A program made the position numbers and the translations under genes. A stretch of 64,000 nt of DNA from Arachnopeziza araneosa (Eukaryota; Ascomycota; Leotiomycetes; Helotiales; Arachnopezizaceae), in contig QYAI01000070.1 in assembly GCA_003988855.1 (NCBI GenBank), forward strand, positions 1-64,000, in the 5' to 3' direction. The notes under the pieces were generated by a model that saw only the letters and a program-made list of their open reading frames with translations, did no database searches and was not told the origin of the DNA. This document shows, piece after piece, positions 1-9,595 of the stretch (position 1 is the stretch's first letter; each line of letters starts with the position of its first letter).

Positions 1-829
1 ATGGCTATGGCTGAATTACTTCTTGCAAAACGCGTTCAAGGTCTTGCTGCTGCGAAGTCCGAATTAGGTCAGCATTAGGTCTCTCGATTTATAAAACGAC
101 ACCCAAAGCTCGAATCACGATATAATCGAAAGCTCGACTAGCTACATATAGCTCGAGTACAATTCAAAGTAGATTCAGAGCAACAAGACTAGTTTTTTTT
201 AATCTGGACGAGGTTTTAGAACAACTGCATATTCAGCTCCAAACAGTACCTCTTCTTCTTTGCCTATTGCAGCTCTTAGTTAAGTTCCGGAAACACTATA
301 TGATATTTCCGAACTAGAGCTTCAAAGCAAATCTATTTAAGATCTTATTCGGTATCGCACGCAAAGTTCTTCTAGTCCGATTGTTCAAGCAATAAGTCAG
401 CTTATAAAAGAGTGCCAAATAGCAATCCTTAAAGCTGAGAATCAAAAACTAAGAGCTGCAAATAAGAAAGTACGGAAAAAGAAGCAAAAGAAGAAGGCTT
501 TCGTAGGAAGAGGAGGTGTTCTAAGAGCTGGAGAGGTTCAGGAAGCTTAAAGAAGCTTAATAAGTGAGGTGGAAGCAAGAGTAGAGGTTCTAGAGCAGCC
601 TACCCCTCCATTACTAACACGTGCACCAAGGACGTGTAGTTTGTGTAGATCCTTAGAACACACTGCAAGGACTTGCCCTGAACGTCGATAAATTGATTCT
701 TTTTAGTTATATAGCTGATATTTAATAAGGTTGATTTTTGACTAATTAATAAGTGGCTCGAAGTAGGGTGGTGGCAGGGATTCTGAGTCGCGAACTGGTC
801 TGAGTCACGAACTGGTCAAGTGTATTTTT
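1..829 (+). mobile_element. Decayed pogo/Fot-type DNA transposon, internally deleted
   Basis: Translating the + strand in shifting frames gives two recognisable parts of a fungal pogo-like transposase. Around 75-130 there is a CENP-B/Tc5-type helix-turn-helix stretch (FIKRHPKLESRYNRKLD). Around 290-690 there is the usual C-terminal tail: VPETLYDISELELQSKSI, a coiled basic segment with LRAANKK, and a terminal CX2CX4HX4C knuckle (CSLCRSLEHTARTC). The DDE catalytic core that normally lies between them is missing. Many in-frame stops remain, for example TAG where W or Q is expected. Two 17-bp tandem units at 783-816 (see separate entry) probably mark the right end, and the left end lies outside the window. 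It cannot encode an active transposase. It could be a non-autonomous deletion derivative or just a relic. Confidence 0.75.
783..816. repeat. Two tandem 17-bp units, likely transposon terminal region
   Basis: Units 783-799 and 800-816 read CTGAGTC(G/A)CGAACTGGT and differ at one base. They lie about 90 bp after the end of the transposase-like tail, where the terminal repeat of a pogo-type element would be. The matching left end is not in the window, so the inverted-repeat status is inferred. Confidence 0.5.
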
Positions 830-1194
830 CCTGGATCTGTCATCCATTGGTCTCGCATGACTGAAAATCTCATTAATTGATGAGAGTAGAAAGCAACTCG
901 TAGGCTAGGTGGTGTTTTTGCCGCTAAATTTCCAGGGAACACTTCTCAGGTTCTTCAACTTCCTGAACAGGAATCTACAATAATTAACAAGGTGCCGACA
1001 TGATAAGGCAGGCCTTTGTACCCCGCAGGTAAACGGGTATTGTGCAAATCAAGCAGGCATACTTTTTGACAAGGTTTATGAGCATGAGCTCTTTGATTAT
1101 CACCATTACTCTTTTCCTCTTACTATATTTAAGATTCAAATCTCCCTCTTTTTATGTCTACTTTGTTGAGCAATTGATTTCCTAGGGATCAAAA
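830..1194. other. Intergenic, upstream of carboxypeptidase gene
   Basis: No coding signal. It should contain the promoter of the downstream S10 gene. A TATA-like stretch (ACTATATTTAAG) occurs near 1122, about 70 bp before the start codon. Confidence 0.4.
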
Positions 1195-3631
1195 ATGCTT
1201 CGCTTAACATGTCTTCTATTATTGGCTTCTGCTACCGGGCAATTTGTACCAGCTCCCACTGATTTTACGAATGCAACTGGCTACCTCGGCTTGCCGGTGA
1301 GATACAAGGAAGTCCCTACTGGTATCTGTGAACTTGATCCAAATGTCAAAAGTTATGCTGGCTACGTTGATGTCGAGGAGAATCAGCAGTAAGCCATCCT
1401 CACTTCTAGTGCTCCACTATTATTAGCCTATTTTTGCTTAGCCGCGATACTGACCATAACCAGCATTTTCTTCTGGTTCTTTGAAGCCCGGAACTTAGAG
1501 CCCTCCGATGCTCCGCTCAGTGTTTGGATTAATGGTGGCCCAGGGAGCAGCTCTAGTAAGGATCCCCGGGCTCTATCAATCCTATGTTTATTTTGCTCCT
1601 GAGACAGAGTATTTCAAGTGATGCACCTCACCCCTACTACACGCTCTAAAAGGAAAATGCTGACTCCCCGGTGTTCCAGTGATTGGATTGTTTGAAGAGA
1701 ATGGGCCATGCCGTATTGATATTGATGGAAATGTGATCAACAATCCACTCTCGTGGTCAAATGTCAGCAATATGCTCTACATTGACCAACCGACTCAGGT
1801 CAATCAATTTCAAAGGGTATGAGGTAAATATTTCTGACACGAAGCAGGTCGGATTTTCGTACAGCATTCCAGTCAATGGTTATGTTGATCCTGCCTCGTA
1901 GGTGGTGTAACTATCTCCAGCCCAGAAGAAATCCAATAACTTCTATAGTCACGCAATCATTGCACTACCCAATGCAACATGTCCAGACTATGCTCAAATC
2001 ATTGGTACTTGTGGCACTTACTCATATCCAAACCTCACTTTAACAGCCAATTCCACAGCTGATGCTGCCCCAAGATTTTGGCTCACTTTGCAAGGTTTCA
2101 TGGGTGCCTTTCCAAAATACAGTAGAAATTCTTTTCACTTCTCTACTGAGAGTTATGGAGGTCATTACGGACCAATATTCAACGAGTATATCGAGGAGCA
2201 AAACAAAAAGAGAATTCCAGGGGCTCACAAGATAAGTTTGGAGAGTGTTCTAATCGGGTAATGTAACTTCTGGAGCGAGTTGATCAGGATTTAATTCAAG
2301 CAGGAACGGCTGGTTTTCGCCTGCTATAGGGTATGCTGCCTATTACAATTTCACGTGAGTGTTAATATGTCTTCCATAAGTGTGTCGTCAACAAGTTTAA
2401 CACTGATTGGGAATTTGTAATGTATTCAAATGGCCTCTACATATTTTTTTACCAGCTCCTCTCCGAAGCGGCTCGAGCGTTCTGCTACAATATTAGTCAA
2501 TGGCTGAATTGAATCAGTGTCAGCCCAGGCAATACCTACGACTATTCGCCCTTTAATGAGAGTGTTCAAGCTCAGCTTTATAATAATATGTACGGACCTG
2601 GAAACTGCCAAGACCAGATTCAAGACTGTGCTAGTAGACGGATCGATGAAGTCTGTGCTGCTGCGGTAATCTCTCCCAAGGAATATCGGCCATATTGCTG
2701 ATCGAACTAGGATTCTTTCTGTGCCAACCTCGTTGAATCTCTATATGACAATTTCTTGGGTCGCGATGAATATGATATAAGAGAATTGAATCCCGATCCA
2801 TTTCCATACTCTTTTTACCATGATTATTTAAATTTACCAGAAGTTCAAGCTGCCATAGGCGCTTATCAGAATTTTTCTGCTTCTTCAATAGCAGTGTCTC
2901 AAAGTTTTTCTGCAACAGGAGACGGTACGCGTGTTTCAGCCTTATTGGGCGGGTTGTGAGAGAAGAGATTGTACTGATATCTAACAGATAGCAGAGAAGA
3001 TAGAACGATTGAGGCTATGAAGAGACTAGTTGATCAAGGAATTACAGTCGCCATGTGGGCTGGAGATGCGGACTACAAGTATACGAATAGTCTCATCTAT
3101 TGAACTACGGTAGAGTACTAATAGGCATAGTTGCAACTGGCTTGGTAACCAGGCAGTTGCCGAGGCAATTAATGCACCAGGTTACTCGGACGCTGGCTTC
3201 ACCAATCTTTCGACTTCCGATCACGTTGTCCATGGTCAAGTGAAACAAGCAGGTCGATTTTCATTCTCCCGTATATACTTAAGTGGAGTGAGATTGTCTG
3301 TTCCTGGCTTGACGGGTCCTCAATGCTAACTTGCGGGTGACCCTTCTAGCATGAAATACCATTCTATCAACCTCTCGCTGCTCTTGAGGTCTTCGAAAGA
3401 GTTGTGAATGGGCGTGAAATTGCAACTGGCAGGAATCGAGCAAGCGCAGAATATCGCACTCAGGGCATGAAAGCGAGTACATTCAGGGAAGGAAATTCGA
3501 CGATCCAATTTGAGGTTCTGCGGGCCAATGCCACGTACAATTTCACATCAGGCGAAACGGTTAACGAGCTGTTGAAGCGTGTAGGATTTGGAAAGTTCAA
3601 CGGTCGTGACAGAAGGAGAACCGTGGCATGA
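1195..3631 (+). CDS. Secreted serine carboxypeptidase, peptidase family S10
   Basis: Releases C-terminal amino acids from peptides; the N-terminal signal peptide (MLRLTCLLLLASATGQF) predicts secretion or vacuolar targeting. The reading frame stays open across 11 exons: 1195-1388, 1464-1555, 1680-1798, 1848-1897, 1949-2257, 2304-2354, 2518-2665, 2711-2924, 2988-3078, 3131-3287 and 3350-3631, giving about 568 residues, usual for the family. The substrate-binding motif INGGPGSSS is split by intron 2. The catalytic triad is intact: Ser in TESYGGH, Asp in AGDADY, His in SGHEIPF. Several N-glycosylation sequons are present (NAT, NLT, NFS). Intron 2 (1556-1679) belongs to a repeated intron family found again 34 kb away. 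Intron 6 (2355-2517, 163 nt) is unusually long for this gene. The exon 4/5 junction (intron 1898-1948) is the least certain. Confidence 0.88.
1556..1679 (+). repeat. Introner-like element copy 1 (intron of S10 gene)
   Basis: A 124-nt GT..AG intron, phase 1, splitting the GGPGSSS coding motif. Its sequence matches the introns at 35559-35716 and 36098-36255 from the 5' end (GTAAGGATC, CCCGGGCTCTATCA) through GCTCCTGAGACAGAGTA and AAGTGATGCAC to TCTAAAAGGAAA and the branch-point region CTGACTCCC. Relative to the other two it lacks one internal block of about 34 nt. CCCGGG-type sequences near both ends form a short imperfect inverted repeat. Confidence 0.9.
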
Positions 3632-4311
3632 ATGGTTCCATGTCGAGTCTGGGGCTTGCGAATTAGATGTCGTAATCATGGAATTTGTTGAGAACACCCG
3701 CTTCAGTCTCGAAGGCGATCAATGGGATCGTAGGAGAAGAAATGTTCAGTGTTCCTAGGTGCAGGTGCCGGGCCAATGACCTAGCTAGGCAGCTACCCCT
3801 CCAACGCAAGGCTGACGCTTTGCTGCAGGAACGTCACAGCCGAGGATGTAGCCTTGTTCCACTCCCCAACATTTTTTTTCTTTCGCTTTTGCGTGGCCCT
3901 GGTCTGGGGACCATAGCTGCGGAGTATCAACTGTGTGCCTCTTGCTCATACCACCGTCCGGTGGGCGTCTTATATCCATCTGCCTGTAGCCAGGTCCAAG
4001 CAGCCCCGTCATCCAGAGGACTTGAGATTCTCATCTTGGATACGCAGCCTGGAACCCTCTTCTTCCTCTCATGCTCGTCGCGGTTGAAAACTCCCTCTGC
4101 AGAGCTTCCAAAGCACCAGATTGTCTGACTACTGAGCCAATTGACTGCACCCATCTTGGTGCTTCTCTACCTGTCTCCACAGGTGCGTCTCTCTTCATCT
4201 ACAGATCCGTCGCGTGCTCCATTTCCCGAGCCGCTTTGCCATCATTCGAGAATCCGACGACATGTTTCAGCATTCAACACATACAAAACGCTGACTTCAC
4301 GTTCCAGAAAT
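3632..4311. other. Intergenic between carboxypeptidase and elongase
   Basis: Open frames exist here (for example 3685-4128) but have no recognisable domain, and they run into the elongase leader. The pyrimidine-rich stretch before 4311 looks like a 5' leader. I see no RNA gene or repeat. Confidence 0.4.
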
Positions 4312-5694
4312 ATGGCCAACGTCCAATTTTCCATCCCGTCGGCGGATCTGTTTCTATTTCCGCCCAGTAGTGAGCCACAAGCGCTCTCTCCCCCGGTTCC
4401 TGGGTCAATGATCTACGCACCTGCGATGGCCATCCCACCCTCTCTGTATAACAAGGCCCTCGACGTTCGAGTCCCCATCACCATTGCCACCACCTATGCC
4501 ATCACGGTGACGCTAATTAACACTTTCAATCGGTCAAATGGTAACAAACCATGGTCAATCTCGAAAGCCCGCCCCTTCTTCGCGTTTGTTGTGCTTCACA
4601 ATGTCCTCCTCGCCATTTATTCTGCCTGGACGTTTATTGGAATGTTTAACGCCCTCCGACGAACCATAGCCGGCCTTTCTAGTCAATATGGTCTGGCAAA
4701 TACTGTGGATTCGCTCTGCAAGATTCATGGACCCCGTGGCTTAGGCAGTGCGGTTACCTTCAACACCATCGCATCACAATGGAGCTCACAGTCGCTCTTC
4801 ATTTCACTCTCGGACTTGGGCACCCCAGACCCCACTGACTATGGTAGATTCTGGAACGAAGGGTTAGCGTTCTACGGCTGGCTCTTCTACCTCTCCAAGT
4901 TTTATGAAGTCCTCGACACATTTATCATTCTAGCCAAAGGCAAGAGATCTTCAACCCTGCAGACGTACCACCATGCAGGCGCAATGATGTGTATGTGGGC
5001 TGGCATCCGGTTTATGTCCTCACCCATCTGGATGTTTGTCTTTGTAAACTCGGGTATTCATACGCTGATGGTAAGCTTATTATCCCTTCTAAATTCACCT
5101 TCTGATTCTTTCTAGTATACATACTATACCTTGACCGCATTCTCGATCTATGTTCCTCAATCTCTGAAGCGCGGTCTTACAACGCTGCAGATCATTCAAT
5201 TTATCGTTGGTACATCTTATGCAGCATTGCACTCATTTATATCCTACACTATTCCAGTGAGCGTCCCAATAGTACTAGATACAGCGGTTACTACCACTGC
5301 CGCCGCTGTCTCTGCCTCCACAACCCCTGTCGGCTTCTCTGAGATCTTTAAAAACTATATCCTACGCGCAGTAGGTGGTTCGGCCCCTGTTGTTTCTTCA
5401 CCGATGCATGGAGCGGTCTCGTCGTCGTCAAGCTCCAATATTGAATACCGGACCGAAAATCAGACAGTCTCATGTATTGACACCTCAGGACAGACTTTCG
5501 CCATCTGGCTTAATGTGTGCTATCTAGTCCCGCTCATGATACTTTTCATGCGCTTCTTCATTCGGTCGTACATATTTCCAAAAAGACAGGGAAAAGGTTA
5601 CGCCAAAGGACACGCAACGGGACACGTAAATGGACATGCGAATGGCTATGCGAATGGCCACTCTAAAAGAAAGACTAATGGAAAGGTTCATTAA
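4312..5694 (+). CDS. Very-long-chain fatty acid elongase, ELO family
   Basis: Condensing enzyme of ER fatty-acid elongation (3-ketoacyl-CoA synthase of the ELO/GNS1-SUR4 type). Two exons, 4312-5070 and 5116-5694, about 445 residues. Start chosen at MANVQFSIPS; an in-frame ATG exists at 4141 but the sequence between does not look like family sequence. Multiple hydrophobic spans are visible, with core motifs KFYEVLDTFIILAKGK and LQTYHHAG, then the conserved IHTLMYTYY across the intron. The histidine box is QTYHH rather than HXXHH, a variant to note. The C-terminus carries a low-complexity run of GH.NG units (about 5595-5670) and a basic tail, longer than yeast Elo proteins. Substrate chain length cannot be told from sequence. 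Confidence 0.9.
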
Positions 5695-5988
5695 AGGTAT
5701 AGACAAAGTATCATATGTTACTGGCTGGTTATTTGTATATAAGCAAGCATCAAGCAAGCATGGTCTGGGATGTAGAATGGAGTTAAATGAAGGAGCAGAT
5801 AAAAGGAGTTGCATATCTCAAACCAAAGTTCATGGTTGCATTATTTTGTAAAGTTATAATTCAATATCATTCTTGGCTCTTCCATTGTTTTTGATATTTT
5901 GATATTTTTCCTGGACCTTTACGCCTGAGACCCTCGAGAATTCCTGCTGCATATTGTACTACAAACCTTTGCATTCAACTTGCTTTCA

Positions 5989-7116
5989 TTACAAGTCCAC
6001 AGTCTGTCCAATCGCTGCGCTTTCCCTTGCTGCTTCAATAATTCTCAATACATCTCGAGCCTCCTCTGCCTTGACTGGCACCGATCCTCCACCTTCAATA
6101 GCCTTCACAAACTCCTCATAAAGTACCTTATATGTCTGTGGCTTCACATTCGTCAGCACACTGGACTTTGGTTGCTTTTGGTCATCTAAGACAACTAAAG
6201 TTCCAGCATTCTCTGTACTCTCAATACCAAAACCCTTATCCCCAGGTTTCATCCCAGCTTTCAGCTGATCCTCTTGACAGTCTAGATGGTACTTCTTGTA
6301 AGAGCCTTTCGCTCCACGAACCCAATAGCGGAGCTGAGCCGTCTCAATAGACACCACTCCGGCTTTCACAGTTACTAGAGGTCCAGCTGTACCGTAACCA
6401 AGTAAAATAGTGATACTATCTGGTTCAGTTGCTCCATCACTTCTCTGGTTGGAAAAGATCGCCGTAACAGTTTTTGGGAGACCGAAGAGAACATAAGCTT
6501 GATCGATTAAGTGCGAGCCAAGGTCATAGATTACACCGCCTGCATGTTCCATCCCAAGCTGGCCCTTCCAGTTCTCAGGCCGCACTGCCTTGTACCGATC
6601 AAAATGTGTTTCAAATTCGACTATTCTCCCCAGTTTATCTTCCGCCAATAGTTTCCGTACAGTGAGGAAATCCGAATCCCATCTTCGGTTCTGATATACA
6701 CAGATCAGCTTTCCTGTTTTCTGAGAGATGTCAGACAGTGCCTGAGCTTCTGCGGATGTGGGCACGAAGGGCTTCTCCACAAGCACATGCTTCCCAGCTT
6801 CTAGAGCGGACTTGGTGAAGGGAAAATGTGTTTCTGGGGTCGTAGTTACGATTATAATGTCGATCGAGGGGTCGATGAACATTTCAGTTGCTGAATGATA
6901 GATCTTGGCGGAGGGGTGGTCGATGGATGCATCATTTTCGGGTTTGGGGGTGCGTTGGACGATGGAGTGGAGGGTGAGGGACGGAGTCACAAGTATAAGA
7001 GGGATGTGGAAGACTTTCGCGGAGAGGCTGAGGGGTATTAGTTTTCATAGATCGATACGAGGATATCCGGTATACCCATATCCTATCACTCCAACGCTGT
7101 ATGTCTTGGTAGCCAT
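5989..7116 (-). CDS. Gfo/Idh/MocA family NAD(P)-dependent oxidoreductase
   Basis: Two exons, 7116-7076 and 7027-5989 (intron 48 nt), about 359 residues. The first exon supplies the Rossmann GXGXXG-type loop (VGVIGYG, continuing LSAKVFHIP after the intron). The second carries the EKP signature (HVLVEKPF) and the C-terminal domain with GGVIYDLGSHLIDQ, where the conserved Asp and His sit. This family oxidises or reduces sugars, inositols and related polyols; the substrate here is unknown. It is cytosolic, with no signal peptide. It diverges from the small membrane protein gene at 7587, and the shared promoter contains a long-armed inverted repeat (7337-7429). Confidence 0.88.
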
Positions 7117-7586
7117 TTAATCGGACGTTCAAGGTAAGGTTGGAAGATGATGTGAATATGAGAAAGCGGAAGATGGAGATATCAATAAGAGGAAAGGAAA
7201 ACCACTTATACCAATAGAAGCCAAATTGTTGTTACGTCTAACGGAGGTGATGCGGTGGGGTTGAAAGATGGATTTGGAGGGGTAGCTTCAAAGAGGCAAT
7301 TCTCTCCGACGAAGTCAGCAGTACCTGAAATGGAAGAGCTTGGGCAGGACTGGAATTCTCCTACTTCTCACGGCACACATCCATCAGTGATACATTGATG
7401 ATCGATTGATGCGACGTCCTGCCCAAGCTTGGGGTACGATATAGGGATTTGTCTTTGCTGGCCCTACTGTAAAGTCAGCTAGCCAGCCATAGGTCGGAGC
7501 TGACAGGTGCCATTCAAGCTGATGGTATCTATGTTCATCTGAAGATTCGTGAATCAACATCATCTACAACCTATTTTCAATCAATA
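7117..7586. other. Divergent promoter region
   Basis: 470 bp between two divergent starts. It contains a perfect 14-bp inverted repeat (listed separately) and GTGGGG/GGGG-type motifs resembling carbon-repressor (CreA) sites, too short to be decisive. Confidence 0.4.
7337..7429. repeat. 14-bp perfect inverted repeat with 65-bp spacer
   Basis: Left arm AGCTTGGGCAGGAC at 7337-7350, right arm GTCCTGCCCAAGCT at 7416-7429. Outside the arms, GTACC (7321) and GGTAC (about 7433-7437) pair as well, so the whole ~115 bp could fold back. It may be a small foldback element or a paired binding site in the divergent promoter. Confidence 0.8.
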
Positions 7587-8137
7587 ATGGCAATTCAAGA
7601 ACGCGCCTCTAGCATCATCAGCTGGAGCAAGTCGCAGATTAACCATATTATTAGCCCTGCGACTCGAAAGCAATACTATGACAGCACCAGCGCGTTTGCC
7701 TACGAACAGCCGCTCCTCTTCGTATGATATTCAACATATTATCTTCTCCCATTCAATCATTTTGAAAGTCAATTAACATCACATTCCAGAGCTTCCTCCT
7801 GGTCCAACTCCTCCTGTCCTTCACCCCCATCGTCCTCTTCCTCACATTCGCGCTCAGCACCCTTACCTTCTCCCTCGTCACCGCCGTGCTCTTCTCGCTC
7901 TTCTGGATCGGCGCGGCTCTACTCGTTCTCGTGCCTATCCTTTTTATCACCGTTAGTCTCGGGATTGTTGTCTGGATCTGGGCTGTCAGTAGCTTCTTGG
8001 TTGCGAGATGGGTGTACAATCTTGTGCCGCTAAGTGTTAAAGGCGGTGCTGAAGTTACGATTCCGAATGGGAAGAAGGTTGTTGTGCAGAAGAATGGCGA
8101 TGGTGGCTTTCAGGGCGAGGTTAAAAATGCCTATTGA
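7587..8137 (+). CDS. Small hydrophobic-hairpin membrane protein, possibly promethin/LDAF1-like
   Basis: Two exons, 7587-7721 and 7790-8137 (intron 68 nt), about 160 residues. The N-terminal ~45 residues are polar, followed by two or three long hydrophobic segments (about residues 45-75, 76-100 and 100-118), a short basic/polar linker and a C-terminal polar tail with a glycine-rich end. The hairpin arrangement and size fit the promethin/Ldo16-LDAF1 group of lipid-droplet assembly proteins, but I see no diagnostic motif, so this is a suggestion only. It would act at the ER or lipid-droplet surface if correct. It shares a divergent promoter with the oxidoreductase gene. Confidence 0.6.
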
Positions 8138-9595
8138 ATGGGGAGAAATACATGGCGTTCGATTGCGGGTTTGCGGTGAATGAGCAACTTTCTTCGAGGT
8201 TTTGCAAATGGCCAAATGCAATGATTTGGAAGCAGTACACCTCGAAGAGATTCTCAGTGTTCTAGGTGGTTGGGAGCAAGATAAGTGGAATATTGTGTCC
8301 TCTGCAGCAACATTGTTCTCCTTTTATAACCACACTTGAAAACAATTAAACAAAGACAATATTCAAAAGTCAATTTTGGACAACGAGTTGGTGGATACAA
8401 CATCCAGGTACTGCCACCTAACGATACTAGACAAAAAATTTCGGCCATGAATTTTATTAGAAAACCCAACTACAGTTATTTGTAGCGGCGCTTGATTCTC
8501 TCCCTTCCAAATCGAATCGAAGTTCAAGCAAAGACTCTTATTTCTCCGTGTGATAGCAGACAAGCGCTCTGTGAAATTTACGTGAAAGCTTGGCTGTTGT
8601 ACTAATGCTAAAGTGCGCCTTTGGCTATTTTGAAGATCGGAGGAGGATGAGGCTGAGTCCAGTGGCGAGATTGAGGAGAGCGAGGAAGAGACCAAAGAGC
8701 AGTAGGGGAAGATGAATCCAGCCCGAAGCCGAGAGCTGTGGGAGAACCGAGAAAGGCCTTGCAATTATAACAATGCCAGAGCGATCTTTTCGAATCGTGC
8801 GATCTATGCTTAAATTTATTCTCTTCGAGGCATCACTATATAACGTATAATCTTTCGGTGAATGGGATATCCACTAGTAATGAAAGGGCAATCTAGCAAT
8901 CGCATAGATTGTACAAGAGTATTGACGAAGGTGTCAAAGGAGCAAAGTATCAGAAAAGTAAGAACTAGGGTAAAAGACTGCAAGTTGGAAGTCGCGCTCC
9001 AATGAGGTAAGATTCGAAGGAGGACGTGATGAGGAAGGAGCATGATGATTAGAGCAGAAGAAGAGGCACACAGATTTTACCCGGGACGGACTGAATTGTA
9101 GATATCAATTTTAGTAGAATTAAATATAGAATATATGCATTAAGGGTGCAACAAATTCATGGCACCTCCCTGCATTTTGCTCTGAAGTAACGTGTACTGA
9201 ATCCTATTACTTTATGACTCACAAAGGATACGGTGTCATTATCAAAGGTTCATTGTTGAGGTCTGTCCCTTTGAAATTGCCCTGAATGTGGGTATTGACA
9301 TTGGATAGGTTGGATTGTTTCGGTAATTAGCTACGAATTATTACACCCCTGAGTATATGCTAATAACTTTTTGACAACGAAGCTTGGGGAATCGCGAAAG
9401 TTTAAAGGTTTTAACAAGAAAAGACCATACAAACAGAGTCAACCAACCCCTCCGGCTTGTAGCCGATCTCACTAGGCGAAACTTATCAATAACGTGCAAT
9501 GGATGTATCAAAAAATGCTTGTATTTCAAGCCCACGTGGTTTTACGCATATTGGTACATTTCTATCATCTACATACTCTTGTAACCAAAGATGAT
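8138..9595. other. Long intergenic stretch, nothing recognised
   Basis: About 1.46 kb, AT-rich. Open frames of 60-130 codons on both strands have biased composition and no family features. I see no tRNA, repeat or transposon remnant. Confidence 0.4.

Noticed and set aside
2355..2517. Possible extra exon in long intron 6 of the carboxypeptidase gene
   Set aside because: The frame ends in a stop, and direct joining gives the family sequence YYNFTVSPGNTYDY without it.
3685..4128. 147-codon open frame between the carboxypeptidase and elongase genes
   Set aside because: No family motif, and no domain or signal sequence; composition like untranslated leader.
8363..8764. 133-codon minus-strand frame
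   Set aside because: Ser-rich low-complexity translation with no recognisable fold or neighbouring exons.
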